A stretch of DNA of 64,000 bases from JABGQS01 sp963674545 (GTDB lineage: Bacteria > Bacillota > Clostridia > Christensenellales > SZUA-584), in assembly GCA_963674545.2 (NCBI GenBank), contig CAXXFB010000001.1, positions 248,001 through 312,000 on the forward strand, in the 5' to 3' direction. A program made the position numbers and the translations under genes. The notes below the pieces were generated by a model, which searched no databases, had not been told where the DNA came from, and was given only the letters and a program-made list of their open reading frames with translations. Below, in pieces: positions 1 to 8,246 of the stretch; position 1 is the first letter of the stretch; every line of letters begins with the position of its first letter.

Positions 1-182
1 GTCTTATACCTGCTGCAGGCGAAACCAATTTCTGCAAAAACTCCAATATAAATAAAGGCGGCTTCAAAATGCAGGCTGAAGATTTCGCACAGGTGATATA
101 TGACACGTTCTATCTGCCTAAGCATATAGTAGTGCCGGAAGTGACTGTATGGGGGATAGACCAACTTATAGTACCGCTATAA
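1..182 (+). CDS. C-terminal fragment of a short-chain dehydrogenase/reductase (5' truncated by window)
   Basis: An open frame enters from the left edge and stops at a TAA at 180-182. It encodes about 59 residues ending in VWGIDQLIVPL. The stretch MQAEDFAQVIYDTFYLPKHI followed by a hydrophobic tail matches the last helix and strand of SDR-family oxidoreductases, where 'aeDvA.av..l...P....v.el.i.P' is typical. The Rossmann GxxxGxG motif and the catalytic YxxxK lie outside the window, so substrate and subfamily cannot be told. It converges on the next gene with a 1-bp gap. Family assignment rests on this tail only. Confidence 0.5.
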   Translation, partial: LIPAAGETNFCKNSNINKGGFKMQAEDFAQVIYDTFYLPKHIVVPEVTVWGIDQLIVPL

Positions 183-183
183 G

Positions 184-864
184 CTATTTATCGTGAGTTG
201 GGCTGCTTTCACCGGTGATGGGTATTTCATCGCCGAGGTACTTTGGCTCCGGTTTTAATATGTTCACATAAATCAAATCCTTAACGCGGGCAAAGCTCTC
301 TCTTAGTGAATCATAATCAGCGTAAAGATAACGCCTTGGGTCAGAGTTTACTCCTTGTACATCAAGCCCAAGCTGCTGTGCGATATAGACTGCTCTATAG
401 ATATGGAACTTCTGTGTAACGACGATCACATCGCTGACGCAGAATACATCCCTTGCACGATAAAGGCTCTCATATGTTGAAAATCCTGCATGATCAAGGA
501 ATATATCTTCCTGCGGAACGCCCTTTGAAATGGCGTAATTCATCATAGCGTTGACTTCATCATAATCAGTTTTCCCATGGTCGCCGCTGAATAGCAGTCT
601 GTCGGCTTTGCCGGCATTGTATATCTCTATAGCATAATCCACTCTGTCCTGCAGAACGGCGGAAAGCCGCTCGTCAGAAAAAACCCGTGAGCCAAGCACG
701 AGAACGCACTGTGCTTTTTCAAGCTCTTCTATATTGTTAATATCATAGATTTTGTTTGCAGAAAAGCAAATTACAATTGTATTGAATGCTATGAATAGTA
801 TGGAAGCTGTAACAAAAAGAAAAATCAGAAGTTTGAAACCAGTTCTAATAAAAATGCCAGTCAA
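184..864 (-). CDS. SanA/YdcF-type membrane protein (DUF218/ElyC family)
   Basis: A 226-residue protein with one N-terminal membrane segment (about residues 12-36) followed by a DUF218 domain. Family landmarks are VLVLGSRV near residue 55, LLFSGDHG near 92, the STYESLYRA helix near 134 and VVTQKFHIYRA near 150. SanA of enterobacteria affects envelope barrier function and vancomycin sensitivity at high temperature. The biochemical activity of the family is not settled. The domain should lie on the outer face of the membrane. It is transcribed alone, convergent with the preceding dehydrogenase and divergent from the flavoprotein operon. SanA-like rather than YdcF-like is favoured by the short length and single membrane anchor. 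Confidence 0.8.
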   Translation of the reverse strand: MTGIFIRTGFKLLIFLFVTASILFIAFNTIVICFSANKIYDINNIEELEKAQCVLVLGSRVFSDERLSAVLQDRVDYAIEIYNAGKADRLLFSGDHGKTDYDEVNAMMNYAISKGVPQEDIFLDHAGFSTYESLYRARDVFCVSDVIVVTQKFHIYRAVYIAQQLGLDVQGVNSDPRRYLYADYDSLRESFARVKDLIYVNILKPEPKYLGDEIPITGESSPTHDK

Positions 865-940
865 GATGCTGCCTCTTTCTCCACCTTTTAATAAGATATA
901 TCATTTCGCATCAAAAGACAATATACTTTGTCTCATTTAG

Positions 941-968
941 TTGACAATGATGATAAACACTATAAAAT
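941..968 (+). promoter_or_regulatory. Promoter of the flavo-ferredoxin/amino-acid ABC operon
   Basis: TTGACA (941-946) and TAAAAT (963-968) are separated by 16 bases and lie about 30 bases before the start codon at 998. A short inverted repeat (AGACAA...TTGTCT, about 916-933) sits just upstream, between this promoter and the divergent sanA-like gene. Confidence 0.65.
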
Positions 969-997
969 AGTAATATAAATCAAAAAAAGGAGACATG

Positions 998-1615
998 ATG
1001 AAAGAGCTGGATTTCTTAAGAAAATTAAAATCTGTAGCGTTTGCAACAATGGAAGACGGAATGCCTTCAGTAAGAATAGCAGACGTTATGCTGATAGAAG
1101 ATGATAAAATATATTTTCTTACTGACAGAGGAAAGTCTTTCTACCGGCAGTTAATCGAAAACAAGCATGTTGCGTTGGTCGGCATGGACGAAAATTATGT
1201 CTCGGTCAGAGTTAGCGGGAAGGCTATGCCGGCTGATTGTACATATGTCGATAAGATTTTCGAAGAAAATCCTGCGCTCGGTAATATCTACGCCCCAAAC
1301 ACTCGGGATATATTGGAAGCGTTTTGTATATGCGAAGGGATAGGGGAGATATTCGACCTTTCGGAAAAGCATCCGAAACGTACAAGGTTCGCTTTCGGCG
1401 GCGAAGAACCGATAGAACCTGGATACAGCATAAAGAGCGATGCGTGTATTAAATGCAGGGTATGTGTTGTCAGCTGCCCTGTTGGAGCAATAAGTGAGCA
1501 GGATGATGAATTAGTTGTAGACAGTACTTCTTGTTTAGAGTGCGGGCGCTGTTTCGAATTCTGCCCGGTAGATGCAATAGAGCAGCCTAAAAGATTTAAT
1601 TTGGAGGAGTCATGA
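998..1615 (+). CDS. Pyridoxamine-phosphate-oxidase-like flavoprotein fused to a 2[4Fe-4S] ferredoxin
   Basis: About 205 residues. Residues 1-130 resemble the split-barrel FMN-binding fold of the PNPOx-like family (MEDGMPSVRIADVML, then IYFLTDRGKSFYRQL). The C-terminal part carries two ferredoxin motifs, CIKCRVCVVSCPVGAI and CLECGRCFEFCPVDAI, each a Cx2Cx2Cx3CP site. It could shuttle electrons between ferredoxin clusters and flavin; the substrate is unknown. Two adjacent ATGs exist (995 and 998). 998 is preferred because AAAGGAG at 986-992 then has normal spacing. The stop overlaps the start of the next gene (ATGA), so it is translationally coupled to the amino-acid ABC transporter. Confidence 0.8.
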   Translation: MKELDFLRKLKSVAFATMEDGMPSVRIADVMLIEDDKIYFLTDRGKSFYRQLIENKHVALVGMDENYVSVRVSGKAMPADCTYVDKIFEENPALGNIYAPNTRDILEAFCICEGIGEIFDLSEKHPKRTRFAFGGEEPIEPGYSIKSDACIKCRVCVVSCPVGAISEQDDELVVDSTSCLECGRCFEFCPVDAIEQPKRFNLEES

Positions 1616-2472
1616 AAAAAGTATTCTTTTTAGTATTGGCAGTAGTTTTGTTATTTGCTTTCGCAGGGTGCAACAGCGATAGCAGTGAGCCCGAACCAGC
1701 TCTTTCAGAAAATTCTGTAACAGTAGAAGAAGGCGTGCTGCGTGTTGGGATGGACCTTCAATATCCGCCGTTCGAGACGTTTGACGATGAGGGTAATCCG
1801 ACCGGCATAAGCGTAGATGTTGCGCAGGCTTTTGCAGACAAGCTGGAGCTTGAGCTCGAAGTAGTAAACATGGACTTTTCAACGCTGATTCCTGCACTGG
1901 AAACAGGAGATATTGATATAGTAATAGCGTCTATGTCTATAACGCAGGAACGTGAAGAAAAGGTAGATTTCACAGCGCCATATTTCTATTTCAAGATAAT
2001 AGGACTTATGAACAAAGATTACGCCGACGCTAATTCTCTTAACGATGAGTCAACTGCAGACGATCTTTGGGCTATCAAAGATACAAGGTTTATTGGTCTT
2101 GCCGGCCAGATATCAGTGTCAATACCTGAAGAGCACGGGTTCGATGTAAAGATGTCGGTAGATAAATCTGCTGCAATAACAGAGATAGTGAACGGAGAAT
2201 CTGACATACTTGTCATAAGCCCGGAAGTTGTAGTGGGCGCTCATAACGCCAATCCTGATACAACGTCGGTATTCTGGACTGCGCTGGACGTCAGCCCGAT
2301 AGGCATGGCGGTAGACGAAAGCAACAAAGAGCTTCTAGAGCTTGCGGACGAGTTTATAGCGCTGATGGATTCTGAAGGCGGAGTATATGACCAGCTGAGA
2401 GAGAAATATTCTGATACTCTTGAAGAGCTCTACGGAGACGGTTTCACGATGGATTTCTATATCTATGAATGA
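1612..2472 (+). CDS. Amino-acid ABC transporter substrate-binding lipoprotein
   Basis: A 286-residue family 3 solute-binding protein. The signal peptide ends in a lipobox (LLFAFAGC), so it is anchored to the outer face of the membrane. The ligand domain opens with LRVGMDLQYPPFETFDDEGN and contains GDIDIVIASMSITQEREEKV, the usual signature for polar amino-acid binders. It overlaps the preceding flavo-ferredoxin gene by 4 bases and is followed by its permease and ATPase, each overlapping. Ligand identity (glutamine, cystine, arginine or another) cannot be told from sequence alone. Confidence 0.9.
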   Translation: MKKVFFLVLAVVLLFAFAGCNSDSSEPEPALSENSVTVEEGVLRVGMDLQYPPFETFDDEGNPTGISVDVAQAFADKLELELEVVNMDFSTLIPALETGDIDIVIASMSITQEREEKVDFTAPYFYFKIIGLMNKDYADANSLNDESTADDLWAIKDTRFIGLAGQISVSIPEEHGFDVKMSVDKSAAITEIVNGESDILVISPEVVVGAHNANPDTTSVFWTALDVSPIGMAVDESNKELLELADEFIALMDSEGGVYDQLREKYSDTLEELYGDGFTMDFYIYE

Positions 2473-3223
2473 TAAAAGCGCAAAAAGAAGAATATTAAAC
2501 ATGCTGCAGTTCTTCGGAGCTGCGCTTGTTTATGTTGCGCTTATTGTGTTCGTAACAATAAGGATGGCTCAAGACAACTTCAGCTTCAGCCGTATCTTTG
2601 AATACTCATGGCTGCTAAAAGAAGGAATCCTCAACACTCTTATAATAAGCGGATATTCACTGCTGTTCGGACTGATACTGGGTTTTTTTCTCTACCTTGG
2701 CAGAGAAAGCAAAGTGTACTTTGTAAAAAGTCTTGCAAACATATTTATTGAAGTTATGATGGGAACTCCGCTTCTTGTGCTGGTATTCATTGCGGCATAT
2801 TTCATAGGCCCGGCATTCGGCTATAAAGACGACTATATTCTCGGTATAATCTCGATAACAGTTTATATCGGCCCGTATATGGCAAACATGTTTAAAAGCT
2901 CTATAGACAGCATAGACAAAGCTCAGTTCGTGGTAATGGATCTGTATGGTTTTTCTACATTTAAAAGATACAGATACATAATACTGCCCCAGATTTTCCG
3001 CAGAATGCTGCCGACTCTTATGAACAATTTCACGTATGCCATAAAAGGCAGTTCTCTTTTGTACGTTGTTGCAGTCACTGAAATTGCGTATTCCATCAAG
3101 CTTATACAGTCAAAGAACTTTGCATATACTGAAGGTTATCTGCTGCTGTGGTTTGCTTATCTTGCTATAACTCTGCCGCTGACGCTTATTTCAAAGGCGC
3201 TGGAGAGGCGGTACAGCATATGA
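2465..3223 (+). CDS. Amino-acid ABC transporter permease (HisM/GlnP family)
   Basis: The start is taken at the ATG at 2465 (MNDKSAKRR), which overlaps the stop of the binding protein by 8 bases. An upstream in-frame start would lie deep in that gene. About 252 residues, with about five membrane segments. A cytoplasmic EAA-type loop (YGFSTFKRYRYIILPQIF) couples to the ATPase. It forms the membrane channel of the importer encoded on either side. One permease gene suggests a homodimer. Confidence 0.9.
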   Translation: MNDKSAKRRILNMLQFFGAALVYVALIVFVTIRMAQDNFSFSRIFEYSWLLKEGILNTLIISGYSLLFGLILGFFLYLGRESKVYFVKSLANIFIEVMMGTPLLVLVFIAAYFIGPAFGYKDDYILGIISITVYIGPYMANMFKSSIDSIDKAQFVVMDLYGFSTFKRYRYIILPQIFRRMLPTLMNNFTYAIKGSSLLYVVAVTEIAYSIKLIQSKNFAYTEGYLLLWFAYLAITLPLTLISKALERRYSI

Positions 3224-3942
3224 AGTTAAAGATAAGCGGAGTAGTTAAAGACTACGATAAACGTGTGCTCGACGGTGTATCTATTGAAATAGAAAGACGT
3301 TCAGCTGTAGCTGTTATCGGCCCTTCCGGCTGCGGTAAATCGACCCTACTGCGGCTCATTGCTGGTATAGAATTTCCCCAGCAGGGGCAGATCGAAATAA
3401 ACGGCACAAAGATAACACCTGCTTCAATACAACAGTATCAAAAGACAATAGGAGTTGTTTTTCAGGATCATAATTTGTTCCCGCATCTTTCACTGGAAAA
3501 GAACATTACCATAATCTTAGAGAAAATACACGGCATGAAAAAAGAAGACGCTGAAAAAAGAGCAGATGAATTGCTAAATCTTTTACACCTCTCGGGCCAT
3601 GAACACAAGCTTCCGGCTAAAGTTTCGGGCGGACAGGCTCAGCGTGCCTCTATTGCACGTGCGTTAAGTACAAACCCAGACCTTCTGCTCCTTGATGAGC
3701 CTACAGCTTCGCTCGATCCAGTGCTCACGCACGAAGTGTTAACAGCTATACAGGAGTTAAAAACGCTTGGTAAAGATTTTATATTTGTAACACACGAGAT
3801 TGCATTTGTTAAGTCTTTTGCAGACTATGTGATTTTTATTGACGAGGGGAATATAATAGAACACGGCGGAGCGAATATATTAAACAATCCTGCAACAAAA
3901 AAGCTACAGGCATTTCTGAAAAATGTAACTTACGGCTGCTGA
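3220..3942 (+). CDS. Amino-acid ABC transporter ATP-binding protein (GlnQ family)
   Basis: The start is the ATG at 3220, which overlaps the permease stop (ATGA). An upstream in-frame start would add residues that match nothing in the family. About 240 residues with Walker A GPSGCGKST, signature VSGGQAQRAS, Walker B LLLLDEPT and the switch histidine in VTHE. It powers uptake by the two preceding products. It is the last gene of the operon that starts with the flavo-ferredoxin gene. No clear terminator was seen before the next promoter. Confidence 0.92.
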   Translation: MKLKISGVVKDYDKRVLDGVSIEIERRSAVAVIGPSGCGKSTLLRLIAGIEFPQQGQIEINGTKITPASIQQYQKTIGVVFQDHNLFPHLSLEKNITIILEKIHGMKKEDAEKRADELLNLLHLSGHEHKLPAKVSGGQAQRASIARALSTNPDLLLLDEPTASLDPVLTHEVLTAIQELKTLGKDFIFVTHEIAFVKSFADYVIFIDEGNIIEHGGANILNNPATKKLQAFLKNVTYGC

Positions 3943-3956
3943 TAAGAAAATGCATT

Positions 3957-3984
3957 TTGATATTTTATGTCCGGATGTTATAAT
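3957..3984 (+). promoter_or_regulatory. Promoter for the 72-residue protein and C_GCAxxG_C_C genes
   Basis: TTGATA (3957-3962), a 16-base spacer and a perfect TATAAT (3979-3984), 27 bases before the start codon at 4012. A GGAG ribosome site lies between. Confidence 0.7.
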
Positions 3985-4011
3985 GAGAAAAACAAATATG
4001 GAGGATAAACT

Positions 4012-4230
4012 ATGGATATCAAAGCAAAAATCGAAGAGATAGTTGAAAAAGTAAAAAGTGATAAAAACTTCGGTAAAAAGTTTATGGGCGATCCTGTGAA
4101 AGCTGTCGAGTCTATATTGGGGATAGACCTGCCGGACGACCAGATAAACAGCATAATAGATGGCGTAAAGGCAAAACTTTCAATTGACAACGCTTCAGAT
4201 GCCTTAGGGTCTATCAAAAAGCTTTTCTGA
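4012..4230 (+). CDS. Small conserved-looking protein, 72 residues, function unknown
   Basis: A soluble, highly charged helical protein. KKFMGDPVKAVESILGIDLP is followed by DDQINSIIDGVKAKL, a pattern I associate with short uncharacterised clostridial proteins; no characterised family was recognised. It has its own strong promoter and a GGAG ribosome site. It is followed after 10 bases by the C_GCAxxG_C_C gene, so the two are probably co-expressed. There are no cysteines, membrane segments or known motifs. Confidence 0.7.
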   Translation: MDIKAKIEEIVEKVKSDKNFGKKFMGDPVKAVESILGIDLPDDQINSIIDGVKAKLSIDNASDALGSIKKLF

Positions 4231-4240
4231 GCTGAAAAAT

Positions 4241-4681
4241 ATGACTGAAAAACAAAAACGTATAGAAAAAGCAGGAGATTTGTTCAACAAAGGCTACAAC
4301 TGTGCACAGGCAACGGCTGTTCCTTTTTATGACGTCGTAGGGGTAGAAGAAGATACTCTTATAAAGACAAGCTGTGCTTTCGGCGGCGGTGTCGCAAGGA
4401 TGCGCAATGTATGCGGTGTCGTCAGCGGTATAGCGCTTATTTTCGGGCTGAGCCGACCATGTCTTGATGTTACTGACCCGGACGCTAAGGCTGATATGTA
4501 TGAAAAGGCGCAGGAACTGATAAACAAGTTCTCGGCAAAAAACGATACTGTTATCTGTTCAGAGCTTCTTGACGACTTTGAAAAGAATCCACCTAATGAA
4601 GAGCCATACACCAGCAAGCCCTGTTTAAAACTAGTAGAGGACGGCGCAGCTATACTCTGTGACTATTTGGGAATAGAATAG
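4241..4681 (+). CDS. C_GCAxxG_C_C family redox-type protein
   Basis: 146 residues. The name-giving cysteine pattern is visible: YNCAQATAVPF, then SCAFGGGVARMRNVCG and a later SRPCLDV, with further cysteines near the C terminus (VICSELL, KPCLKLV). Members are thought to bind metal or take part in redox reactions, but no function is established. It lies 10 bases after the 72-residue protein and converges on the CobW-type gene with a 1-bp gap. No terminator is evident between the two. Confidence 0.85.
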   Translation: MTEKQKRIEKAGDLFNKGYNCAQATAVPFYDVVGVEEDTLIKTSCAFGGGVARMRNVCGVVSGIALIFGLSRPCLDVTDPDAKADMYEKAQELINKFSAKNDTVICSELLDDFEKNPPNEEPYTSKPCLKLVEDGAAILCDYLGIE

Positions 4682-4682
4682 C

Positions 4683-5627
4683 CTATTCCTCAATATAATC
4701 CGGCAGCTCACCTGTTTGTTCCTGCCAAAGGAAAGTGACCAGATCATCAAACTCAGTCTGGTCTTTTCCGATGATGACGAGGCCCTGTTTGGCCTTTAGC
4801 TCGTCGTCGGCTTCTTTAATTATCCTATATCTGTAATCGTCTTCAACTACGTCAACGTGTATCCAGTCTTCATCTGTCTGTACAAATCCTTTTATGCGCA
4901 GCGCATACTCTGAAAGCCCTTTTGTAAAGGCTACTATGCTGCTCTTTCTATACGGTTTATTAAGCTTGATAGTATATGTAGCAGTTCTGTTGCCGGGCAT
5001 ATTATAAGACTCTTCAATTACGCCGCTGTTTACCAGATACTTTTCTATTTCACTGATAGGTACATCTGCCTGCACAGCTCTTTTTATGAAAGCTTTTGGA
5101 TTAAGCGATTTGATTTCATTTTCGATTTCGTCCACAGTTTTCTCGTCAGCTAGGTCAGTTTTATTAATAATAACAAAGCTGCTTGAAACTACCTGGTTTA
5201 CAAGCTGCGGCAGCATTTTATAGTATTTCAAGAATAACGTTGAATCAATAATACATACAGAACCCATATACTCATACCCGCGCTGCATGTGCGGTGAGAG
5301 TTCTTCCAGAATTGAATTCATAGATGAAGGGTCGGCAAGCCCGGAGTTTTCTATAACAAGAGTGTCGATATCTAGTTTTTGAAGTTCTATCATAGTTTTT
5401 AAGAAGTTTGCCTTAATACAACTGCAAAATATTGAGCCGTTGTTTACCTCAACGTACTCAAGCCCGTTTTTATCGATAGTTCTGCCGTCAATGCCTATAA
5501 CGCCAAACTCGTTTATAAGAACTCCGGTCTTTCGGCTATGCATATCTGTCAAAAGCCGCTTTAAAAAAGTGGTTTTACCCGAACCCAGAAACCCGGAAAT
5601 TATATATAATTTGATTTTTTCTTTCAT
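4683..5627 (-). CDS. CobW/G3E-family GTP-binding metal-handling protein
   Basis: The start is placed at the ATG at 5627, preceded by GGAG at normal spacing. An upstream in-frame extension of 28 residues is hydrophobic and unlike the family. About 314 residues: P-loop GFLGSGKTTF near residue 8, switch region with NSGLADPSS, NKTD guanine specificity motif, and a C-terminal CobW domain. The usual CxCC metal motif is replaced by FCSCIK, retaining a CxC pair. G3E GTPases insert or traffic Zn, Co, Ni or Fe. No metalloenzyme partner is adjacent, although molybdenum enzymes start 200 bases away on the other strand. Confidence 0.85.
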   Translation of the reverse strand: MKEKIKLYIISGFLGSGKTTFLKRLLTDMHSRKTGVLINEFGVIGIDGRTIDKNGLEYVEVNNGSIFCSCIKANFLKTMIELQKLDIDTLVIENSGLADPSSMNSILEELSPHMQRGYEYMGSVCIIDSTLFLKYYKMLPQLVNQVVSSSFVIINKTDLADEKTVDEIENEIKSLNPKAFIKRAVQADVPISEIEKYLVNSGVIEESYNMPGNRTATYTIKLNKPYRKSSIVAFTKGLSEYALRIKGFVQTDEDWIHVDVVEDDYRYRIIKEADDELKAKQGLVIIGKDQTEFDDLVTFLWQEQTGELPDYIEE

Positions 5628-5781
5628 GTTACGCTCCAAAAGAATTTCTTTAGTCAATGATATCACAGCAAAAAATAAAATTAATGTAAATATACCGCAA
5701 TAATTGTACATATTTGTTCAATGTGTTAAATTATAAATGAGTTGATGCAGCATAAAATATGTCTAAAAAGAAATTTAGATG

Positions 5782-5810
5782 TTTAAAAAAACTTTGTACT
5801 GTGTTAATAT
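5782..5810 (+). promoter_or_regulatory. Probable promoter of the purine catabolism operon
   Basis: TTTAAA (5782-5787), a 17-base spacer and TAATAT (5805-5810), about 33 bases before the ygeY start. The -35 matches consensus at 4 of 6 positions, so an activator may be needed. GAGGGAGA precedes the start codon as ribosome site. Confidence 0.45.
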
Positions 5811-5843
5811 GATTACATCAAAACAATACATGAGGGAGACACT

Positions 5844-7040
5844 ATGAAGCCGGAGTTACTGGATAAGAAAGCAAGAGAATATCTGCCGCAGATGAGCGAG
5901 TTTTTGAGAGATTTAATCGCCATACCTGGTGAAAGTGCAGGCGAAAAAGAAGTGATAAGACGCATAAAGAAAGAGATGCTGGATCTTGATTTTGATGAAG
6001 TCGAAATAGACCCTATGGGCAATATATTGGGATTCATGGGAGACGGCGAAAAGATAATTGCATACGATGCTCATATAGACACAGTTGGCATCGGCAACAA
6101 GGAAAATTGGAGCTTCGACCCATATGAAGGATATGAGAGCGACGAAGAAATAGGCGGCCGGGGAGCATCCGACCAGCTTGGAGGAATTGTAAGTGCCGTT
6201 TACGGTGCAAAGATAATGAAAGACCTTGGATTGCTTTCCGGATATACAGTTCTTGTAACTGGAACTGTACAGGAGGAAGATTGTGACGGCCTTTGCTGGC
6301 AGTATATTATAAAAGAAGACGGGATAAAGCCGGAGTTTGTAGTGATAACTGAACCTACCGACGGCAACGTATACAGAGGTCAGCGAGGCAGGATGGAGAT
6401 AAAGGTTGAAGTATCTGGAATCTCGTGTCACGGCTCTGCGCCGGAGCGCGGAGACAATGCTATATACAAGATGGCAGAGATAATAACGCAAGTCAAAGAG
6501 CTCAACGAACGTTTAAGATATGATGAGTTCCTTGGCAAAGGAACGCTGGCAGTTTCCCAGATTTTCTATACATCTCCTTCAAGGTGTGCAGTTGCAGACA
6601 GCTGCGCAATATCTATAGACAGGCGGCTGACAGACGGCGAGACATACTTGTCCGCTCTTGAAGAAATAAAAGATTTGCCGGCAGTAAAAGAATACGCTGC
6701 GCAAGTCAGCATGTATAAATATGACCGTCCGTCATATACCGGGCTTGTCTACCCGACAGACTGCTATTTCCCGACTTGGGTTCTGCCTGAAGACCATGCA
6801 GCCGCAATAGCTATGGAAGAAGCATATGCATCGCTATATGGCGCACCTAAAGTAGACAAATGGACATTCTCAACAAACGGTGTCTCAATTATGGGAAGAT
6901 ACGGAATCCCGTGCATTGGCCTTGGGCCTGGCAAAGAAGCTCAGGCACATGCACCAAACGAGAAAACATGGAAAGAAGACCTTGTAAGGTGCGCAGCAGT
7001 CTACGCCGCTCTGCCATCAGAATACGCAAAACAAGCTTAA
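5844..7040 (+). CDS. ygeY: YgeY-family selenium-metabolism-linked M20 hydrolase
   Basis: 398 residues of the M20 metallopeptidase/deacylase fold. Metal-ligand regions are visible: YDAHIDTVGIG near residue 75, GASDQLGG near 110, EEDCDGLCW near 145, EPTDGN near 172 and the C-terminal HAPNEKTW. A dimerisation domain lies between about 190 and 300. In gut bacteria YgeY belongs to the anaerobic uric-acid/purine catabolic cluster and is thought to hydrolyse an amide or carbamoyl intermediate formed after ring opening. It is the first gene of the operon, 10 bases before ygeW. Its exact substrate is inferred from context. Confidence 0.9.
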   Translation: MKPELLDKKAREYLPQMSEFLRDLIAIPGESAGEKEVIRRIKKEMLDLDFDEVEIDPMGNILGFMGDGEKIIAYDAHIDTVGIGNKENWSFDPYEGYESDEEIGGRGASDQLGGIVSAVYGAKIMKDLGLLSGYTVLVTGTVQEEDCDGLCWQYIIKEDGIKPEFVVITEPTDGNVYRGQRGRMEIKVEVSGISCHGSAPERGDNAIYKMAEIITQVKELNERLRYDEFLGKGTLAVSQIFYTSPSRCAVADSCAISIDRRLTDGETYLSALEEIKDLPAVKEYAAQVSMYKYDRPSYTGLVYPTDCYFPTWVLPEDHAAAIAMEEAYASLYGAPKVDKWTFSTNGVSIMGRYGIPCIGLGPGKEAQAHAPNEKTWKEDLVRCAAVYAALPSEYAKQA

Positions 7041-7049
7041 GGAGCAAAT

Positions 7050-8243
7050 ATGAAAGATATAAATAACGTAATCAAACAATTGGGCCAGCTTAGCCTCAAT
7101 GAGATGTACAATAACGATTTTCTTCTTACATGGGAAAAGACACTTGACGAGTTAATGGGTGTTTTTAAAACTGCTCAGATATTAAGGATGATGCGTGAAA
7201 ACAACATTTCACCAAAAATATTTGAAAGTGGTCTGGCTGTCTCGCTTTTCAGAGACAACTCAACAAGAACGAGATTCAGCTTTGCAAGTGCATGCAATAT
7301 GCTCGGGCTTACTGTGCAGGATCTTGATGAAGGAAAATCACAGATAGCACACGGCGAAACAGTGCGTGAAACAGCTAACATGATATCGTTCATGGCAGAC
7401 GTTATTGGCATACGTGATGATATGTACATTGGCAAGGGTAATACGTATATGAGAAACGTATCTCAGGCTGTGCAGGAAGGATACGAAGACGGAGTGCTGG
7501 AGCAGCGTCCGACACTTGTTAATCTGCAGTGCGACATAGACCACCCAACACAGGCAATGGCGGATATGGCGCATCTTATTGATCATTTCGGCGGAATTGA
7601 GAATCTTAAAGGTAAAAAGATAGCTATGACTTGGGCGTATTCGCCGTCATACGGCAAACCGCTTTCTGTTCCTCAGGGCATAGTCGGGCTTATGACACGC
7701 TTCGGTATGGATGTTACACTGGCTCATCCGGAGGGCTACGAAATAATGTCTGATGTTGAAAGAATAGCAGCAGACAATGCAAAGGCAAGCAGCGGGAGCT
7801 TTACAAAGACGAACAGCATGGCAGAAGCTTTCGAAGGCGCGGATATCGTTTACCCTAAGAGCTGGGCATCATATGCCGCTATGGAAGAACGCACAAAACT
7901 TTACGGCGAAGGTGATACACATGGTATTCACCGGCTCGAAAAGCAGCTCCTAAAAGAAAACGAGAAGCATATGGATTGGGAGTGCACTGAAGAGCTGATG
8001 GCGCTGACTAAAGACAAAAGCGCACTTTACATGCACTGCCTGCCAGCAGATATTACAGGCGTTTCATGTCAGCAGGGCGAGGTTGCAGCTAGCGTTTTCG
8101 ACAGATACAGAGTTCCGTTATATAAAGAAGCGGGACATAAACCTTACATAATAGCAGCAATGATACTTCTTTCAAAAATAAAGGATCCGTCAGAGTTCCT
8201 GAATAATGCGCTAAATAATAATATCAACAGATACAGAGGATAG
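7050..8243 (+). CDS. ygeW: Knotted carbamoyltransferase YgeW
   Basis: 397 residues, paralogous to ornithine and aspartate carbamoyltransferases. The carbamoyl-phosphate loop is SLFRDNSTRTRFSFASA (about residues 64-80). LQCDIDHPTQAMADM carries the HPTQ motif and LYMHCLPADITG the HCLP motif. YgeW proteins form the knotted subclass in selenium-linked purine clusters and probably run in the phosphorolytic direction, releasing carbamoyl phosphate. It sits 3 bases ahead of carbamate kinase, the expected next enzyme. AAGGAG precedes the start. Confidence 0.93.
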   Translation: MKDINNVIKQLGQLSLNEMYNNDFLLTWEKTLDELMGVFKTAQILRMMRENNISPKIFESGLAVSLFRDNSTRTRFSFASACNMLGLTVQDLDEGKSQIAHGETVRETANMISFMADVIGIRDDMYIGKGNTYMRNVSQAVQEGYEDGVLEQRPTLVNLQCDIDHPTQAMADMAHLIDHFGGIENLKGKKIAMTWAYSPSYGKPLSVPQGIVGLMTRFGMDVTLAHPEGYEIMSDVERIAADNAKASSGSFTKTNSMAEAFEGADIVYPKSWASYAAMEERTKLYGEGDTHGIHRLEKQLLKENEKHMDWECTEELMALTKDKSALYMHCLPADITGVSCQQGEVAASVFDRYRVPLYKEAGHKPYIIAAMILLSKIKDPSEFLNNALNNNINRYRG

Positions 8244-8246
8244 AAT

